A stretch of 37,394 bases of DNA from Falsiroseomonas sp044348345 (lineage in GTDB: Bacteria > Pseudomonadota > Alphaproteobacteria > Acetobacterales > Acetobacteraceae), in assembly GCA_044348345.1 (NCBI GenBank), contig JBIKSZ010000007.1:1-37394 (forward strand), read 5' to 3'. The position numbers and the translations under genes are program-made. The notes under the pieces are model-generated. The model ran no database searches. It was not told the DNA's origin and saw only the letters and a program-made list of their open reading frames with translations. Below are positions 16,281 through 23,597 of this stretch, piece by piece (position 1 is the first letter of the stretch; every line of letters begins with the position of its first letter).

Positions 16281-16726
16281 CGCCCCGGCTCCCATCCCAC
16301 CGGCGCCAGTTCGAAGCCGGAAAATTCGAAGGCAGGGCTGACGGTGCAGCAGACCAGCGCCCAGCGCGCCGCCGCCGGCCGCGCCGCCTGCCACCAGCCC
16401 TTCGGCACGACGCCGAGCAGCGCCTCCCCGGCTCCGAGATCGGGGCCGAGGCGCAGCTCCCGCACCGGCCCGCGCTCAGTCTCGGCCAGCGACAGCACCA
16501 GCGGCCCGCCGCCCTGCCAGATCCAGAGCTCGGCGGCATCCACGCGATGCCAATGGCTGCGCTCCCCGGCATCGAGCAGGAAGTTGATCGCCGTGCCCGC
16601 GCCACGCCCACCACCGGGCGGCACGTCGCGCCAGAGCTCGCGGTAATGCCCGCCCTCGGGGTGCGGGGCGAGGCCGAGCGCGGCGACGACCGCCGCCGCG
16701 CTGAGCCCTGGATCGCGGAGGTCCAA
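16277..16726 (-). CDS. Cupin domain protein of the DUF985 type
   Basis: A 149-residue cupin-fold protein. HPEGGHYRELWRD, then FLLDAGERSHWHRVDAAELW and LGVVPKGWWQAARP follow the DUF985 (cupin_5) pattern, in which the His residues would bind a metal. The probable start is TTG at 16726, three nucleotides after the stop of the GST gene; no ATG is available upstream without crossing a stop. Its stop overlaps the methyltransferase start (ATGA), so the two are translationally coupled. Biochemical role unknown; some relatives act on sugar nucleotides. Confidence 0.78.
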   Translation of the reverse strand: MDLRDPGLSAAAVVAALGLAPHPEGGHYRELWRDVPPGGGRGAGTAINFLLDAGERSHWHRVDAAELWIWQGGGPLVLSLAETERGPVRELRLGPDLGAGEALLGVVPKGWWQAARPAAARWALVCCTVSPAFEFSGFELAPVGWEPGR

Positions 16727-16729
16727 GTG

Positions 16730-17335
16730 TCAGGCCTTGGGCGGCGCCGTACGCGCCATCGGCGGCAGCTCCGAGACCTGCGCAAACCACGTCGCAAGGC
16801 GCGGATGCGCCTCGCGCCACGGCTCGCCCGCGAAGCGGAAATCGAGGTAGCCCAGCGCGCAGCCGACCGCGATGGCGCCGATATCCGCGAGCCCCTGCGG
16901 CGGAGCGGCCTCGAGCGCCGCGAGGCCGCGCTCCACCGCCGCCTTCTGCCGCGCCAGGAAGGCCGTGCGCGTCTCATCCATCGGCTTGCCGAAGCGCATG
17001 CGCCGCGCGACCGCCGCATCCATGATGCCGTCCGCCAGCGCATGCATGGTGGAAATGCGGATCCAGCGATGCGTGCCGGAGGTCGGGAACAGCGCCGAGG
17101 CCTCCCCGATCGTGTCGAGGTATTCGCAGATCACCGGGCTGTCGAAGACCGCAAGGCCGTCATCCGTGACGAGGCTCGGGATCTTCGACAGAGGGTTGCT
17201 CTGCAGCAGCTCCGCAGGCGAGCCGTGCGGGTCGGTCGCGACCAGCTCGATCCGGTTGTCGATGCCGCGCGCAATGGCGCAGGCCAGCACCTTGCGGGCA
17301 AAGGGGCTCGCGGGGCTGTAATGCAGCTTCATCAT
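16730..17335 (-). CDS. Glutathione S-transferase family protein
   Basis: A 201-residue GST. The thioredoxin-like N-terminal domain begins MMKLHYSPASPFARKV, with the likely catalytic Ser at YSPASPF, the cis-Pro in SKIPSLVTDDG near residue 52 and DSPVICEYLD as the glutathione-binding Ser-containing segment near residue 65. The all-helical C-terminal domain follows. ATG 17335 and 17332 are adjacent, and either could be used. It sits 16 nt after gloB, so two glutathione-linked genes are probably co-transcribed. Confidence 0.85.
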   Translation of the reverse strand: MMKLHYSPASPFARKVLACAIARGIDNRIELVATDPHGSPAELLQSNPLSKIPSLVTDDGLAVFDSPVICEYLDTIGEASALFPTSGTHRWIRISTMHALADGIMDAAVARRMRFGKPMDETRTAFLARQKAAVERGLAALEAAPPQGLADIGAIAVGCALGYLDFRFAGEPWREAHPRLATWFAQVSELPPMARTAPPKA

Positions 17336-17351
17336 CCTGGGACGGCTCCTC

Positions 17352-18086
17352 TCAGCGGAAATGGTTCTTGGCCTCGCGGCGCGCGGTGAATTCAGCAAGG
17401 TCGCGGGCGCGAAGGAAGGGGTTGGCGGCCAATTCCTGCGCCAGCGTGGTCGGCACGCTCGGCCGCCCCGCGGCCCGCAGCGCCCCGGCCGCCTCGGCTT
17501 CGGCCTTCAGCGCGGCATTGTCAGGGTCCACATGCAGGGCGAAGAGGGCATTGGCTTCGGTGTATTCATGCCCGCAGCAGAGCCGCGTATTCGCCGGCAG
17601 CCTGGCGACGCGCCGCAGCGAATGCCACAGCGCCTCCATCCCGCCCGCCTCCAGCGGCCGGCCGCAGCCGAGGCCGAAGATCACATCGCCGCAGAGCAGG
17701 ACGTGATCGGCCACGAAGTGGAAGGCGATGTGGCCGGTCGTGTGGCCAGGCAGGTGCAGCACCGCGGCCCGCGCTGCGCCGAGCGGCACCAGATCGCCCT
17801 CCTTCACCACCAGGTCGAGCGGCGGCAGGCGGTGCGCATCAAGCGCGGCGCCGACCACCTTCGCCGCCGGGAAGCGCGCCTTGAGCTCGGCGACGCCGGC
17901 CACATGGTCGCCGTGGTGGTGGGTCAGCAGGATCGCATCGAGCCGCCCGCCCGCGGCTTCGACCGCCGCGATGGCCGGGCCGGCCTCCCCAGGGTCGCAG
18001 ATGGCAACCGCGCCGGTCGGCCCATCGCGCAGCAGCCAGAGGTAATTGTCCTGGAGGCAGGGAACCGCCTCGACCTTCAGAGTCAT
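17352..18086 (-). CDS. gloB: Hydroxyacylglutathione hydrolase (glyoxalase II)
   Basis: A 244-residue metallo-beta-lactamase-fold hydrolase that releases D-lactate from S-lactoylglutathione in methylglyoxal detoxification. The metal motif is LLTHHHGDHVAG near residue 52, with later ligands in LPGHTTGHIAF, LLCGDVIFGLGCGR and CCGHEYT. The C-terminal part (about residues 160-244) matches the glyoxalase II substrate-binding domain. The start at 18086 has a very strong GGGAGGAGG ribosome site. Divergent from the next methyltransferase across 64 nt, a neighbourhood common in alphaproteobacteria. Confidence 0.92.
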   Translation of the reverse strand: MTLKVEAVPCLQDNYLWLLRDGPTGAVAICDPGEAGPAIAAVEAAGGRLDAILLTHHHGDHVAGVAELKARFPAAKVVGAALDAHRLPPLDLVVKEGDLVPLGAARAAVLHLPGHTTGHIAFHFVADHVLLCGDVIFGLGCGRPLEAGGMEALWHSLRRVARLPANTRLCCGHEYTEANALFALHVDPDNAALKAEAEAAGALRAAGRPSVPTTLAQELAANPFLRARDLAEFTARREAKNHFR

Positions 18087-18134
18087 GCCGCCTCCTCCCA
18101 CGCCAGGGCCGTGCCATCGTGGCCCCGGACGTCG

Positions 18135-18140
18135 TATAAC
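18135..18140 (+). promoter_or_regulatory. Possible -10 element for the divergent methyltransferase
   Basis: TATAAC lies 10 nt before the ATG at 18151 and stands out in very GC-rich sequence. Transcription from it would start within a few bases of the ATG, giving a leaderless or nearly leaderless mRNA; no ribosome site is seen. The -35 region is not convincing. Confidence 0.4.
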
Positions 18141-18150
18141 ACCGCTTGTC

Positions 18151-18870
18151 ATGACGACCGAGGTCCACGGCCTGGCCGCCTTCTATGGCTCGCGCGCGGG
18201 TGACACCGCGGCGCGGCTGGTCGCGGCGCGGCTGGCAGCGCTCTGGCCGGCGCTGCCCGGGCAGTCGGTGCTGGGTCTCGGCTGGGCCGCACCCTATCTC
18301 GGCCTCTGGCGGCGCGAGGCCGAGCGCTGCATCGGGCTGGTGCCGTCGCATCTCCACGACGCGCATGGGTTGCGCCCGGACCGCAGCCCCTGCGCCACGC
18401 TGCTGGCGGAGGAGGAGCACCTGCCCTTCCCCGACGCCAGCTTCGACCGCGTGCTGCTGGTGCATGGGCTGGAGGCGGCGGAGAATGCGCGGCGCCTGCT
18501 GCGCGAGGTGTGGCGCGTGCTGCGCGACGATGGGCGGCTGATGCTGGTGGTACCGAACCGCACAGGGCTCTGGGCGCATCTGGACCGCACGCCCTTCGGC
18601 CATGGCCAGCCCTATTCGCGCGGCCAGATCGCGCGGCTGCTGGCGCGGCACCTGTTCCGCACCGAGCGTCAGGACACCGCCCTGTTCGTGCCGCCCTATG
18701 GGCTGAGCCGGATCGGCTCGGTGGCGCCGGCGCTCGAACGCACGGGCCGGCTGCTCTGCCCGCGGCTCGCCGGCGTTTTCATCGTGGAGGCCGAGAAGGA
18801 CCTTTTCGCGGCCCTGCCGGCCGGCGCGGTCACTGTCCGACGCCGCGTCCTGGTCTCGGCGGGCGCCTGA
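18151..18870 (+). CDS. SAM-dependent methyltransferase domain protein
   Basis: A 239-residue class I methyltransferase-fold protein. Motif I is weak: SVLGLGWAAPYLGLW near residue 40 replaces the usual acidic GxGxG. A clear post-motif follows in EEEHLPFPDASFDRVLLVHGLE near residue 90 and LLREVWRVLRDDGRLMLVVPNRTGLWAHLDRTPFG near residue 115. This form is well known next to gloB in alphaproteobacteria. Function unknown; the unusual motif I leaves open whether SAM is bound. Confidence 0.8.
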   Translation: MTTEVHGLAAFYGSRAGDTAARLVAARLAALWPALPGQSVLGLGWAAPYLGLWRREAERCIGLVPSHLHDAHGLRPDRSPCATLLAEEEHLPFPDASFDRVLLVHGLEAAENARRLLREVWRVLRDDGRLMLVVPNRTGLWAHLDRTPFGHGQPYSRGQIARLLARHLFRTERQDTALFVPPYGLSRIGSVAPALERTGRLLCPRLAGVFIVEAEKDLFAALPAGAVTVRRRVLVSAGA

Positions 18871-18920
18871 CCGCGACGCCATCAACCAGCGGGTAACCGC
18901 GGCCGTGCCAGAGTTGCGGG

Positions 18921-19535
18921 ATGCAAGCCTCGACCGCGCCGATCCTTCCCCATGACGAAGCGCTCCGGGCTGCGCTCGGCGCGGAGTTGGCGCCCCGTCT
19001 GGCAGAGCTGCGCGGCTTCTTCGACCGCCGCATCGCGGAGCTGAGCGCGGAAATCCATGCCAGCGTCGAGCTTGCCGACATGGGAGAAGCGCGGATTTCG
19101 GGCGAGATCGCGCGGATGCACGAGCAGATCGCCCAGCTTGTCGCCGTGCCGGCCGCCGCCACGCGCAACAGCGGGCTCGAGCTGGAAGCGGTGGTGCAGG
19201 TGACGGAGCAGGCCGCCAACACGATCATGGAAGCCGCCGAGGCGATCGGCGACTGGATCGCCGGCGGGCGCGATGGTGCGATGGCGCCTGCCATCGTGGA
19301 GCGTGTGAACGCGATCTTCGAGGCCTGCGCCTTCCAGGACCTGACCGGCCAGCGCATCCGCCGCGCCATCCAGCACCTGCAACAGGTAGAGGGCGCGCTG
19401 AAGACCATGCTGCCCGAGGGTGCGGTGGCCGATCGCCCGAAGCTGGAGGTACGCACCCAGCTCCGCACGGTGGAAGCGCCGAAGAGCGCCGCCGACCTGG
19501 CACAAGCCGATATCGACGCGCTGCTGAACGGGTAG
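18921..19535 (+). CDS. cheZ: CheZ-like CheY-P phosphatase
   Basis: A 204-residue mostly helical protein. The key segment FEACAFQDLTGQRIRRAIQHLQQVE (about residues 133-157) contains the Asp and Gln of the QDLTGQ motif that CheZ uses to dephosphorylate CheY-P. The C-terminus ADIDALLNG resembles the tethering peptide by which CheZ (and FliM) bind CheY. No other chemotaxis gene lies in the window, so the gene is isolated. It would act in the cytoplasm on motility signalling. Confidence is high for the domain and moderate for the physiological role. Confidence 0.78.
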   Translation: MQASTAPILPHDEALRAALGAELAPRLAELRGFFDRRIAELSAEIHASVELADMGEARISGEIARMHEQIAQLVAVPAAATRNSGLELEAVVQVTEQAANTIMEAAEAIGDWIAGGRDGAMAPAIVERVNAIFEACAFQDLTGQRIRRAIQHLQQVEGALKTMLPEGAVADRPKLEVRTQLRTVEAPKSAADLAQADIDALLNG

Positions 19536-19599
19536 CCGCCAGCCCGCCCGTTGGCGACGCGCCCACGACAGGGTCGCGTCGCCGCTCGACTATGTGCGA

Positions 19600-19672
19600 G
19601 CGAGCGTTACCGCTCGATCGTCAGTGCGCGAGCGTTACCGCTCGCCCCCAAGTCTGCGAGCGTTACCGCTCG
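19600..19672. repeat. Three tandem palindromic repeats, 28 bp period, at the 3' end of phaA
   Basis: The 17 nt unit GCGAGCGTTACCGCTCG occurs three times without change at 19600-19616, 19628-19644 and 19656-19672, exactly 28 bp apart, with 11 nt spacers that differ. Each unit is an inverted repeat (CGAGCG/CGCTCG with a 4 nt loop). The third copy contains the phaA stop codon. Lying between the convergent cheZ and phaA genes, the three stem-loops may act as a two-way terminator or mRNA 3' stabiliser. Confidence 0.8.
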
Positions 19673-20835
19673 ACGCACATCGCCACACCCATGCCGCCGC
19701 CAATGCACAGCGTGGCGAGGCCGCGCTTCGCGCCGCGGCGCTGCATCTCGAACAGCAGGGTGTTCAGCACGCGCGCGCCGGACGCGCCGATCGGGTGGCC
19801 CAGCGCGATGGCACCGCCATTCACATTCACCTTCGCCGGATCCCAGCCGAGGTCCTTGTTCACCGCGCAGGCCTGCGCGGCAAAGGCCTCGTTCGCCTCG
19901 ATCAGGTCGAGACTATCCAGGCTCCAGCCCGCCTTCTGCAGCGCCTTGCGGCTGGCCGGGATCGGGCCGGTGCCCATGATGGACGGATCCACCCCCGCCG
20001 TCGCCCAGCTGACGATCCGGGCCATCGGCGTGATGCCGCGCTTCGCCGCCTCGGCCGCGCTCATCACCACCGCGACCGCCGCACCATCATTGATGCCGGA
20101 CGCATTGCCTGCCGTGACCGTGCCGTCCTTCGCGAAGGCCGGACGGAGCTTCATCAGCACATCCATCGTCGTCTCGGGCTTCGGATATTCGTCATTCTCG
20201 ACGATGACGTCGCCCTTGCGACCCTTCACCGTGACCGGCGCGATCTCGTCCTTGAAGCGGCCAGCCTTCATCGCTTCGCCGGCCTTGCGCTGGCTCTCGG
20301 CGGCGAAGCGGTCCTGCTCCTCGCGCGTCAGCTGGTACTTCTGCGCGACATTCTCGGCCGTGTTGCCCATGTGATAGCCGTGGAAGGCGTCCCACAGCCC
20401 GTCCTTCAGCATGGTGTCCACCAGGTCGAGGCTGCCCATCTTCTGGCCGGCGCGCAGATTCGCGCAGTGCGGCGACTGGGTCATGCTCTCCTGCCCGCCG
20501 GCGACCACGATCGCGGCATCGCCCGTGGCAATCTGCTGCGCCGCGAGTGCCACGGCCCTGAGGCCCGACCCGCACAGCTGGTTGATGCCAAACGCCGTGC
20601 GCTCAACCGGGATGCCGGCGGCGACCGCGGCCTGGCGCGCGGGGTTCTGGCCGGCGCCTGCCGACAGGATCTGGCCGAGGATCACCTCGTCCACCTCTTC
20701 CGGCTTCACGCCGGCGCGGGCGAGCGCGGCCTGGATCGCCACCTGGCCCAGGGTATGCGCGGGCAGGGAAGCGAAGGCCCCGTTGAAGGACCCCACCGGG
20801 GTGCGCGCGGCGGAGGCGATGACGATCTCGGTCAT
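19663..20835 (-). CDS. phaA: Acetyl-CoA acetyltransferase (beta-ketothiolase) PhaA
   Basis: A 390-residue biosynthetic thiolase condensing two acetyl-CoA to acetoacetyl-CoA, the first PHB step. It starts MTEIVIASAARTPVGSF. The acylated Cys is in GINQLCGSGLRAVA near residue 88, the NEAFAAQA motif is near residue 315, and the C-terminal Cys/His elements are GGAIALGHPIGASGAR and ATLCIGGGMGVAM. The last coding bases (GAGCGG then TAA) are part of the palindromic repeat array. It follows the PhaC-like gene in the same orientation with 64 nt between, so the order is phaE-like, phaC-like, phaA on one strand. Confidence 0.93.
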   Translation of the reverse strand: MTEIVIASAARTPVGSFNGAFASLPAHTLGQVAIQAALARAGVKPEEVDEVILGQILSAGAGQNPARQAAVAAGIPVERTAFGINQLCGSGLRAVALAAQQIATGDAAIVVAGGQESMTQSPHCANLRAGQKMGSLDLVDTMLKDGLWDAFHGYHMGNTAENVAQKYQLTREEQDRFAAESQRKAGEAMKAGRFKDEIAPVTVKGRKGDVIVENDEYPKPETTMDVLMKLRPAFAKDGTVTAGNASGINDGAAVAVVMSAAEAAKRGITPMARIVSWATAGVDPSIMGTGPIPASRKALQKAGWSLDSLDLIEANEAFAAQACAVNKDLGWDPAKVNVNGGAIALGHPIGASGARVLNTLLFEMQRRGAKRGLATLCIGGGMGVAMCVER

Positions 20836-20899
20836 GGGGGTACTTGTCCCTTTTCCGGGTTGCTGACGTGGACGGCAGTCTGGGGTGCGCAGGGCTTCG

Positions 20900-22159
20900 C
20901 TACAAGCCGCGAAGCCATGACAGAAGCGGGCGCCAGAGCGCCGCTTCCGCCCCCGTCCCCGCCGCCATGCCGATATGGCCGGCCGCGGCCTCATGCAGCA
21001 CCGCGCCGGGCGGCAGACGCGCAACAAGCGCCCGCGCGGAGGCCGGGGGGACGATCCGATCGCGATGCGGCACGGCCAGGAAGGTCGGCACGCGGAGCGC
21101 CGCCGGGTCCACCGCCGCGCCGGCGATCCGCCAGGCCAGCCGCGCGGGCGTGTTGGCGCCGTACCAGCCGCTGAGCGTCTCTCGTGCCACGGGGGCGGCG
21201 AGCGGCACGCCGTCATTCAGCCAATCCTCCAGCGCGACGAACAGCGCCGCGCGCGCCGAAGCCTGGTCCATGCGCGCGAAGGCGCGGAACTTGGCCGGAA
21301 TTCCCCAGGGGTCGAGGCCCGCGAAGACGGTCTGGATCACATCCACGGGAAGCGTGCCCGTGGCCTCAAGCACAGGTTCCAGCCCCGGCAACAGCGCGGC
21401 CGCGGCGCTGGCGCGGGCCATGTCCTCGGGCGTCGCGTGGAAATCCCAGGGCGTCGCCAACAGGCCGAGCGCGGCCACGCCCTCGCCCCCCTTGGCCGGC
21501 CGGCGCAGGGCGGCCGCCAGCGCCAGCAGCCCGCCCATGCAATAGCCCACCAGCACGACAGGGCCGGGGATGGCCATCAGCGCGCGTTCCAGCCGCCCCG
21601 CCACATAGTCGGTCAGCGTGAAGGCGCGCTCGGCCTCATCCGGGAAGCCCCAATCGAGCAGCAGCGGCCGCACGCCCTCCCCCGCCAGAAACCGCAGCAG
21701 GGAACGGCCTTCCATCAGGTCCAGCACCTGCGCGCGATTGACCAGGGACGGCACGAAGACCACCGCCGGCCCCGCGGCGCCGGGTGTGCCGTAATCCAGT
21801 AGCCGCGTGCCGCCCTCGGTCCAGATGCCGGGCGGGTCCGGCAGGCGGCGCTCGAAAGGGTGGCGGCGATAGGCGGCGATGCCGGCCAGCAGCGCGCGAT
21901 CCTCCCGCAGCAGGCGGCGCAGCACCGCCGCCCGGAAGGCCTCAGGCGCGTGGGCGCCGGCGGCGAGGCGGCCGCGAATCCGATTGAGCTCGTCGCGGCC
22001 GGCCTTCGAGATCGGCCAGGCGTCGCTCCAACTCGGCCAGGCGCTGCCGGAGGGCGGGATCGGCAGGCTGCCCATCACCGCCAGCATCCCCCGCCCGGCT
22101 CCCAGCATCAGGTGCAGCGGCAGCGGGCGCGGGCCGCGGCGTCGGAGGGGCGCTGTCAT
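20900..22159 (-). CDS. phaC: Short PhaC-like PHA synthase (class III type alpha/beta hydrolase)
   Basis: A 419-residue alpha/beta-hydrolase-fold protein with a PHA synthase lipase box: VLVGYCMGGLLAL, with Cys207 in place of Ser. The preceding segment VPSLVNRAQVLDLMEGRSLLRFL and RPLLLDWGFPDEAERAFTLTDYV match the core of PHA synthases, and the catalytic Asp and His are likely in VPHRDRIVPP and AAGHIGM. At about 420 residues it is far shorter than class I synthases (about 600) and close to class III PhaC. ATG 22159 is chosen because RRGPRPLPLHL follows; ATG 22108, 22087 and 22075 are alternatives. All of them overlap the PhaE-like gene. It would polymerise 3-hydroxybutyryl-CoA if active. Confidence 0.75.
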   Translation of the reverse strand: MTAPLRRRGPRPLPLHLMLGAGRGMLAVMGSLPIPPSGSAWPSWSDAWPISKAGRDELNRIRGRLAAGAHAPEAFRAAVLRRLLREDRALLAGIAAYRRHPFERRLPDPPGIWTEGGTRLLDYGTPGAAGPAVVFVPSLVNRAQVLDLMEGRSLLRFLAGEGVRPLLLDWGFPDEAERAFTLTDYVAGRLERALMAIPGPVVLVGYCMGGLLALAAALRRPAKGGEGVAALGLLATPWDFHATPEDMARASAAAALLPGLEPVLEATGTLPVDVIQTVFAGLDPWGIPAKFRAFARMDQASARAALFVALEDWLNDGVPLAAPVARETLSGWYGANTPARLAWRIAGAAVDPAALRVPTFLAVPHRDRIVPPASARALVARLPPGAVLHEAAAGHIGMAAGTGAEAALWRPLLSWLRGL

Positions 22160-22391
22160 GCGGGGGCCAGGCTGGTGGCCAGGCCGGCGCAGTACGGCCA
22201 AAGGGCGGGGACGAAGCGGCCCGGAGCCAGGCGGCGCCCAAGGCCGCGAAGGCGGAGGCCGCGGCGGACCATGCCGCCGCAGCCTCGCGGTCGGCGGCCA
22301 GCGCGGCCAGCTCGCTCTGCCACAGCGTGATCCAGTCCTCGGCGAGGCGCTCGACCTCCGCTTCCTCGGCCGTCGGCCGATCCCCGCTCAT
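21942..22391 (-). CDS. PhaE-like / phasin-like protein, overlapping the PhaC-like gene
   Basis: A 149-residue protein starting at ATG 22391 with a strong GGGGGGAG ribosome site. Residues 5-60 are acidic, helical and tryptophan-bearing (LAEDWITLWQSELAALAADR), residues 62-97 are a proline-rich linker, and residues 111-131 form a leucine-heptad helix (LRQRLAELERRLADLEGR). This order resembles PhaE, the partner subunit of class III synthases, though the family match is by eye. The last 72 codons overlap the PhaC-like gene by 218 nt in another frame. Its first 78 codons overlap nothing else convincing, which supports it as a real gene. First gene of the phaE-phaC-phaA run, divergent from phaR. Confidence 0.6.
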   Translation of the reverse strand: MSGDRPTAEEAEVERLAEDWITLWQSELAALAADREAAAAWSAAASAFAALGAAWLRAASSPPFGRTAPAWPPAWPPHDSAPPTPRPAPAAAAPDAGSRAGDAGGDGQPADPALRQRLAELERRLADLEGRPRRAQSDSRPPRRRRPRA

Positions 22392-22455
22392 CCGGGCTCC
22401 CCCCTGCGCGCGCCATAGGGATCGCAGCCGCGGCCGGAAGGCAAGGCGCCAAATT

Positions 22456-22495
22456 CATCGCATCTGATGTTTCGCAGCGCATCATAGGCCATGAT
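22456..22495. promoter_or_regulatory. AT-rich inverted-repeat cluster between divergent phaE-like and phaR genes
   Basis: This small AT-rich patch contains CATC-N6-GATG (22456-22469), TGATG-N10-CATCA (22465-22484) and ATCAT-N5-ATGAT (22481-22495), as well as three direct GCATC repeats starting at 22460, 22479 and 22497. It lies midway between the two divergent starts. It is a good candidate for the shared operator, and PhaR, made by the gene next door and known to bind near its own promoter in other bacteria, is the obvious ligand. This assignment is inference. Confidence 0.5.
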
Positions 22496-22540
22496 AGCAT
22501 CCGTCCCAGGCGGCGGGACGGCCGCGCGGAAGGCGATCGC

Positions 22541-23152
22541 ATGTCACAGGACACCACAAATCCTTCGCCGGACCCGGCAGAGGCACCGGCCAGCCCCCCC
22601 GTCGTGGTCAAGAAATACGCGAACCGGCGGCTCTACAACACCGAAAGCTCGTCCTACGTCACGCTCGAGGACCTGGCGGGCATGGTCCGCAATGGGCGGC
22701 ACTTCGTCGTCTATGACGCGAAGACCGGCGACGACATCACACGCTCGGTGCTGACCCAGATCATCGTCGAGGAGGAAGCGAAGGGGCGCAGCCTGCTGCC
22801 CACCTCCTTCCTGCGCCAGATCATCGGCTTCTACGGCGACAGCATGCAGGCGCTGGTCCCGCGCTATCTGGAAAATGTCATGGGCGCCTTTTCACGCCAG
22901 CAGGACCAGGTGCGGCGCACGGTCGAACAGTCCATCGGCGGCTTCAACCCGTTCGGCGGGCTGGAGGAAATGGGCAAGCAGAACATGGCGATGATGGAGC
23001 GCGCCATGACCCTGTTCGCGCCCTTCCGCCCCGCGCATGAGACCGCCGAACCCGGCGGCGAGGCCGCGCGCATCGTCGCGCTGCAGGCCGAGGTGGACCG
23101 GCTGAAGCGCCAGATCGAGGCCCTGCAAGCCGGCCGTAAGGCGGAGGGCTGA
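22541..23152 (+). CDS. phaR: Polyhydroxyalkanoate synthesis repressor PhaR
   Basis: A 203-residue regulator that binds both PHB and DNA and represses phasin and PHA genes when polymer is scarce. The N-terminal DNA-binding domain is VVKKYANRRLYNTESSSYVTLEDLA (about residues 22-46), followed by the accumulation-regulator domain with LTQIIVEEEAKGRSLLPTSFLRQIIGFYGDS. A leucine-rich coiled coil (IVALQAEVDRLKRQIEALQAG) closes the protein. The start ATG 22541 has GGAAGG upstream. Divergent from the phaE-phaC-phaA genes, a sensible place for a regulator of them. Confidence 0.94.
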   Translation: MSQDTTNPSPDPAEAPASPPVVVKKYANRRLYNTESSSYVTLEDLAGMVRNGRHFVVYDAKTGDDITRSVLTQIIVEEEAKGRSLLPTSFLRQIIGFYGDSMQALVPRYLENVMGAFSRQQDQVRRTVEQSIGGFNPFGGLEEMGKQNMAMMERAMTLFAPFRPAHETAEPGGEAARIVALQAEVDRLKRQIEALQAGRKAEG

Positions 23153-23174
23153 GGGGCCACTTCGGCGGCCCGGC

Positions 23175-23597
23175 TCAGCCCACCTCGTCGCGCGCCCAGG
23201 CGATGCCAGCCTCAGCCAGCGTCGCCTCCAGCAACCCACGCTCCAGCCGCACATGGCGTACCAGCAGGCGGAGATAGGCGGCGACGAAATCCGGGCCATG
23301 CCCGGCATGGCTGCCATCCACCTCCGCCGTCAGGGCGTGCGCGATCTCATGCAGCAGCACCCAGCTCGGCAGTTCGGGCGGCGCCTCGATGGCGGTGCGG
23401 CTGGCACGGGCGACGGTGCTGCGCGCCTGCTTCGGGAGCGGCCGCACGCGCGGCGGCCAGCGCCGGCCTTCCGCCGCCCAGACATGATCCACCAGCGCCT
23501 GCAGCCGGGCGAAGGGCACCAGGCTGCGGTCGCGCGGGGCGATGACCGCATCCTCCCAGGCATAAAGTCGGCGCGCCGCGCTGTCGTGGCGGCTCAT
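23175..23597 (-). CDS. HExxH (SprT-like) putative metalloprotein
   Basis: A 140-residue protein with a zinc-protease-type motif LLHEIAHALTAEV near residue 82, followed by GHGPDFVAAYLRLL about 16 residues later, where the third His may be the last metal ligand. The spacing resembles SprT-like proteins. There is no signal peptide. The start ATG overlaps the stop of the DUF2786 gene by 4 nt (ATGA), so the two are translationally coupled. The function is unknown. Confidence 0.72.
   Translation of the reverse strand: MSRHDSAARRLYAWEDAVIAPRDRSLVPFARLQALVDHVWAAEGRRWPPRVRPLPKQARSTVARASRTAIEAPPELPSWVLLHEIAHALTAEVDGSHAGHGPDFVAAYLRLLVRHVRLERGLLEATLAEAGIAWARDEVG

Noticed and set aside
19600..19672. CRISPR-like array (identical repeats, 28 bp period)
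   Set aside because: The repeats are 17 nt with 11 nt spacers, only three copies, one lies inside the phaA stop region, and no cas gene is nearby.
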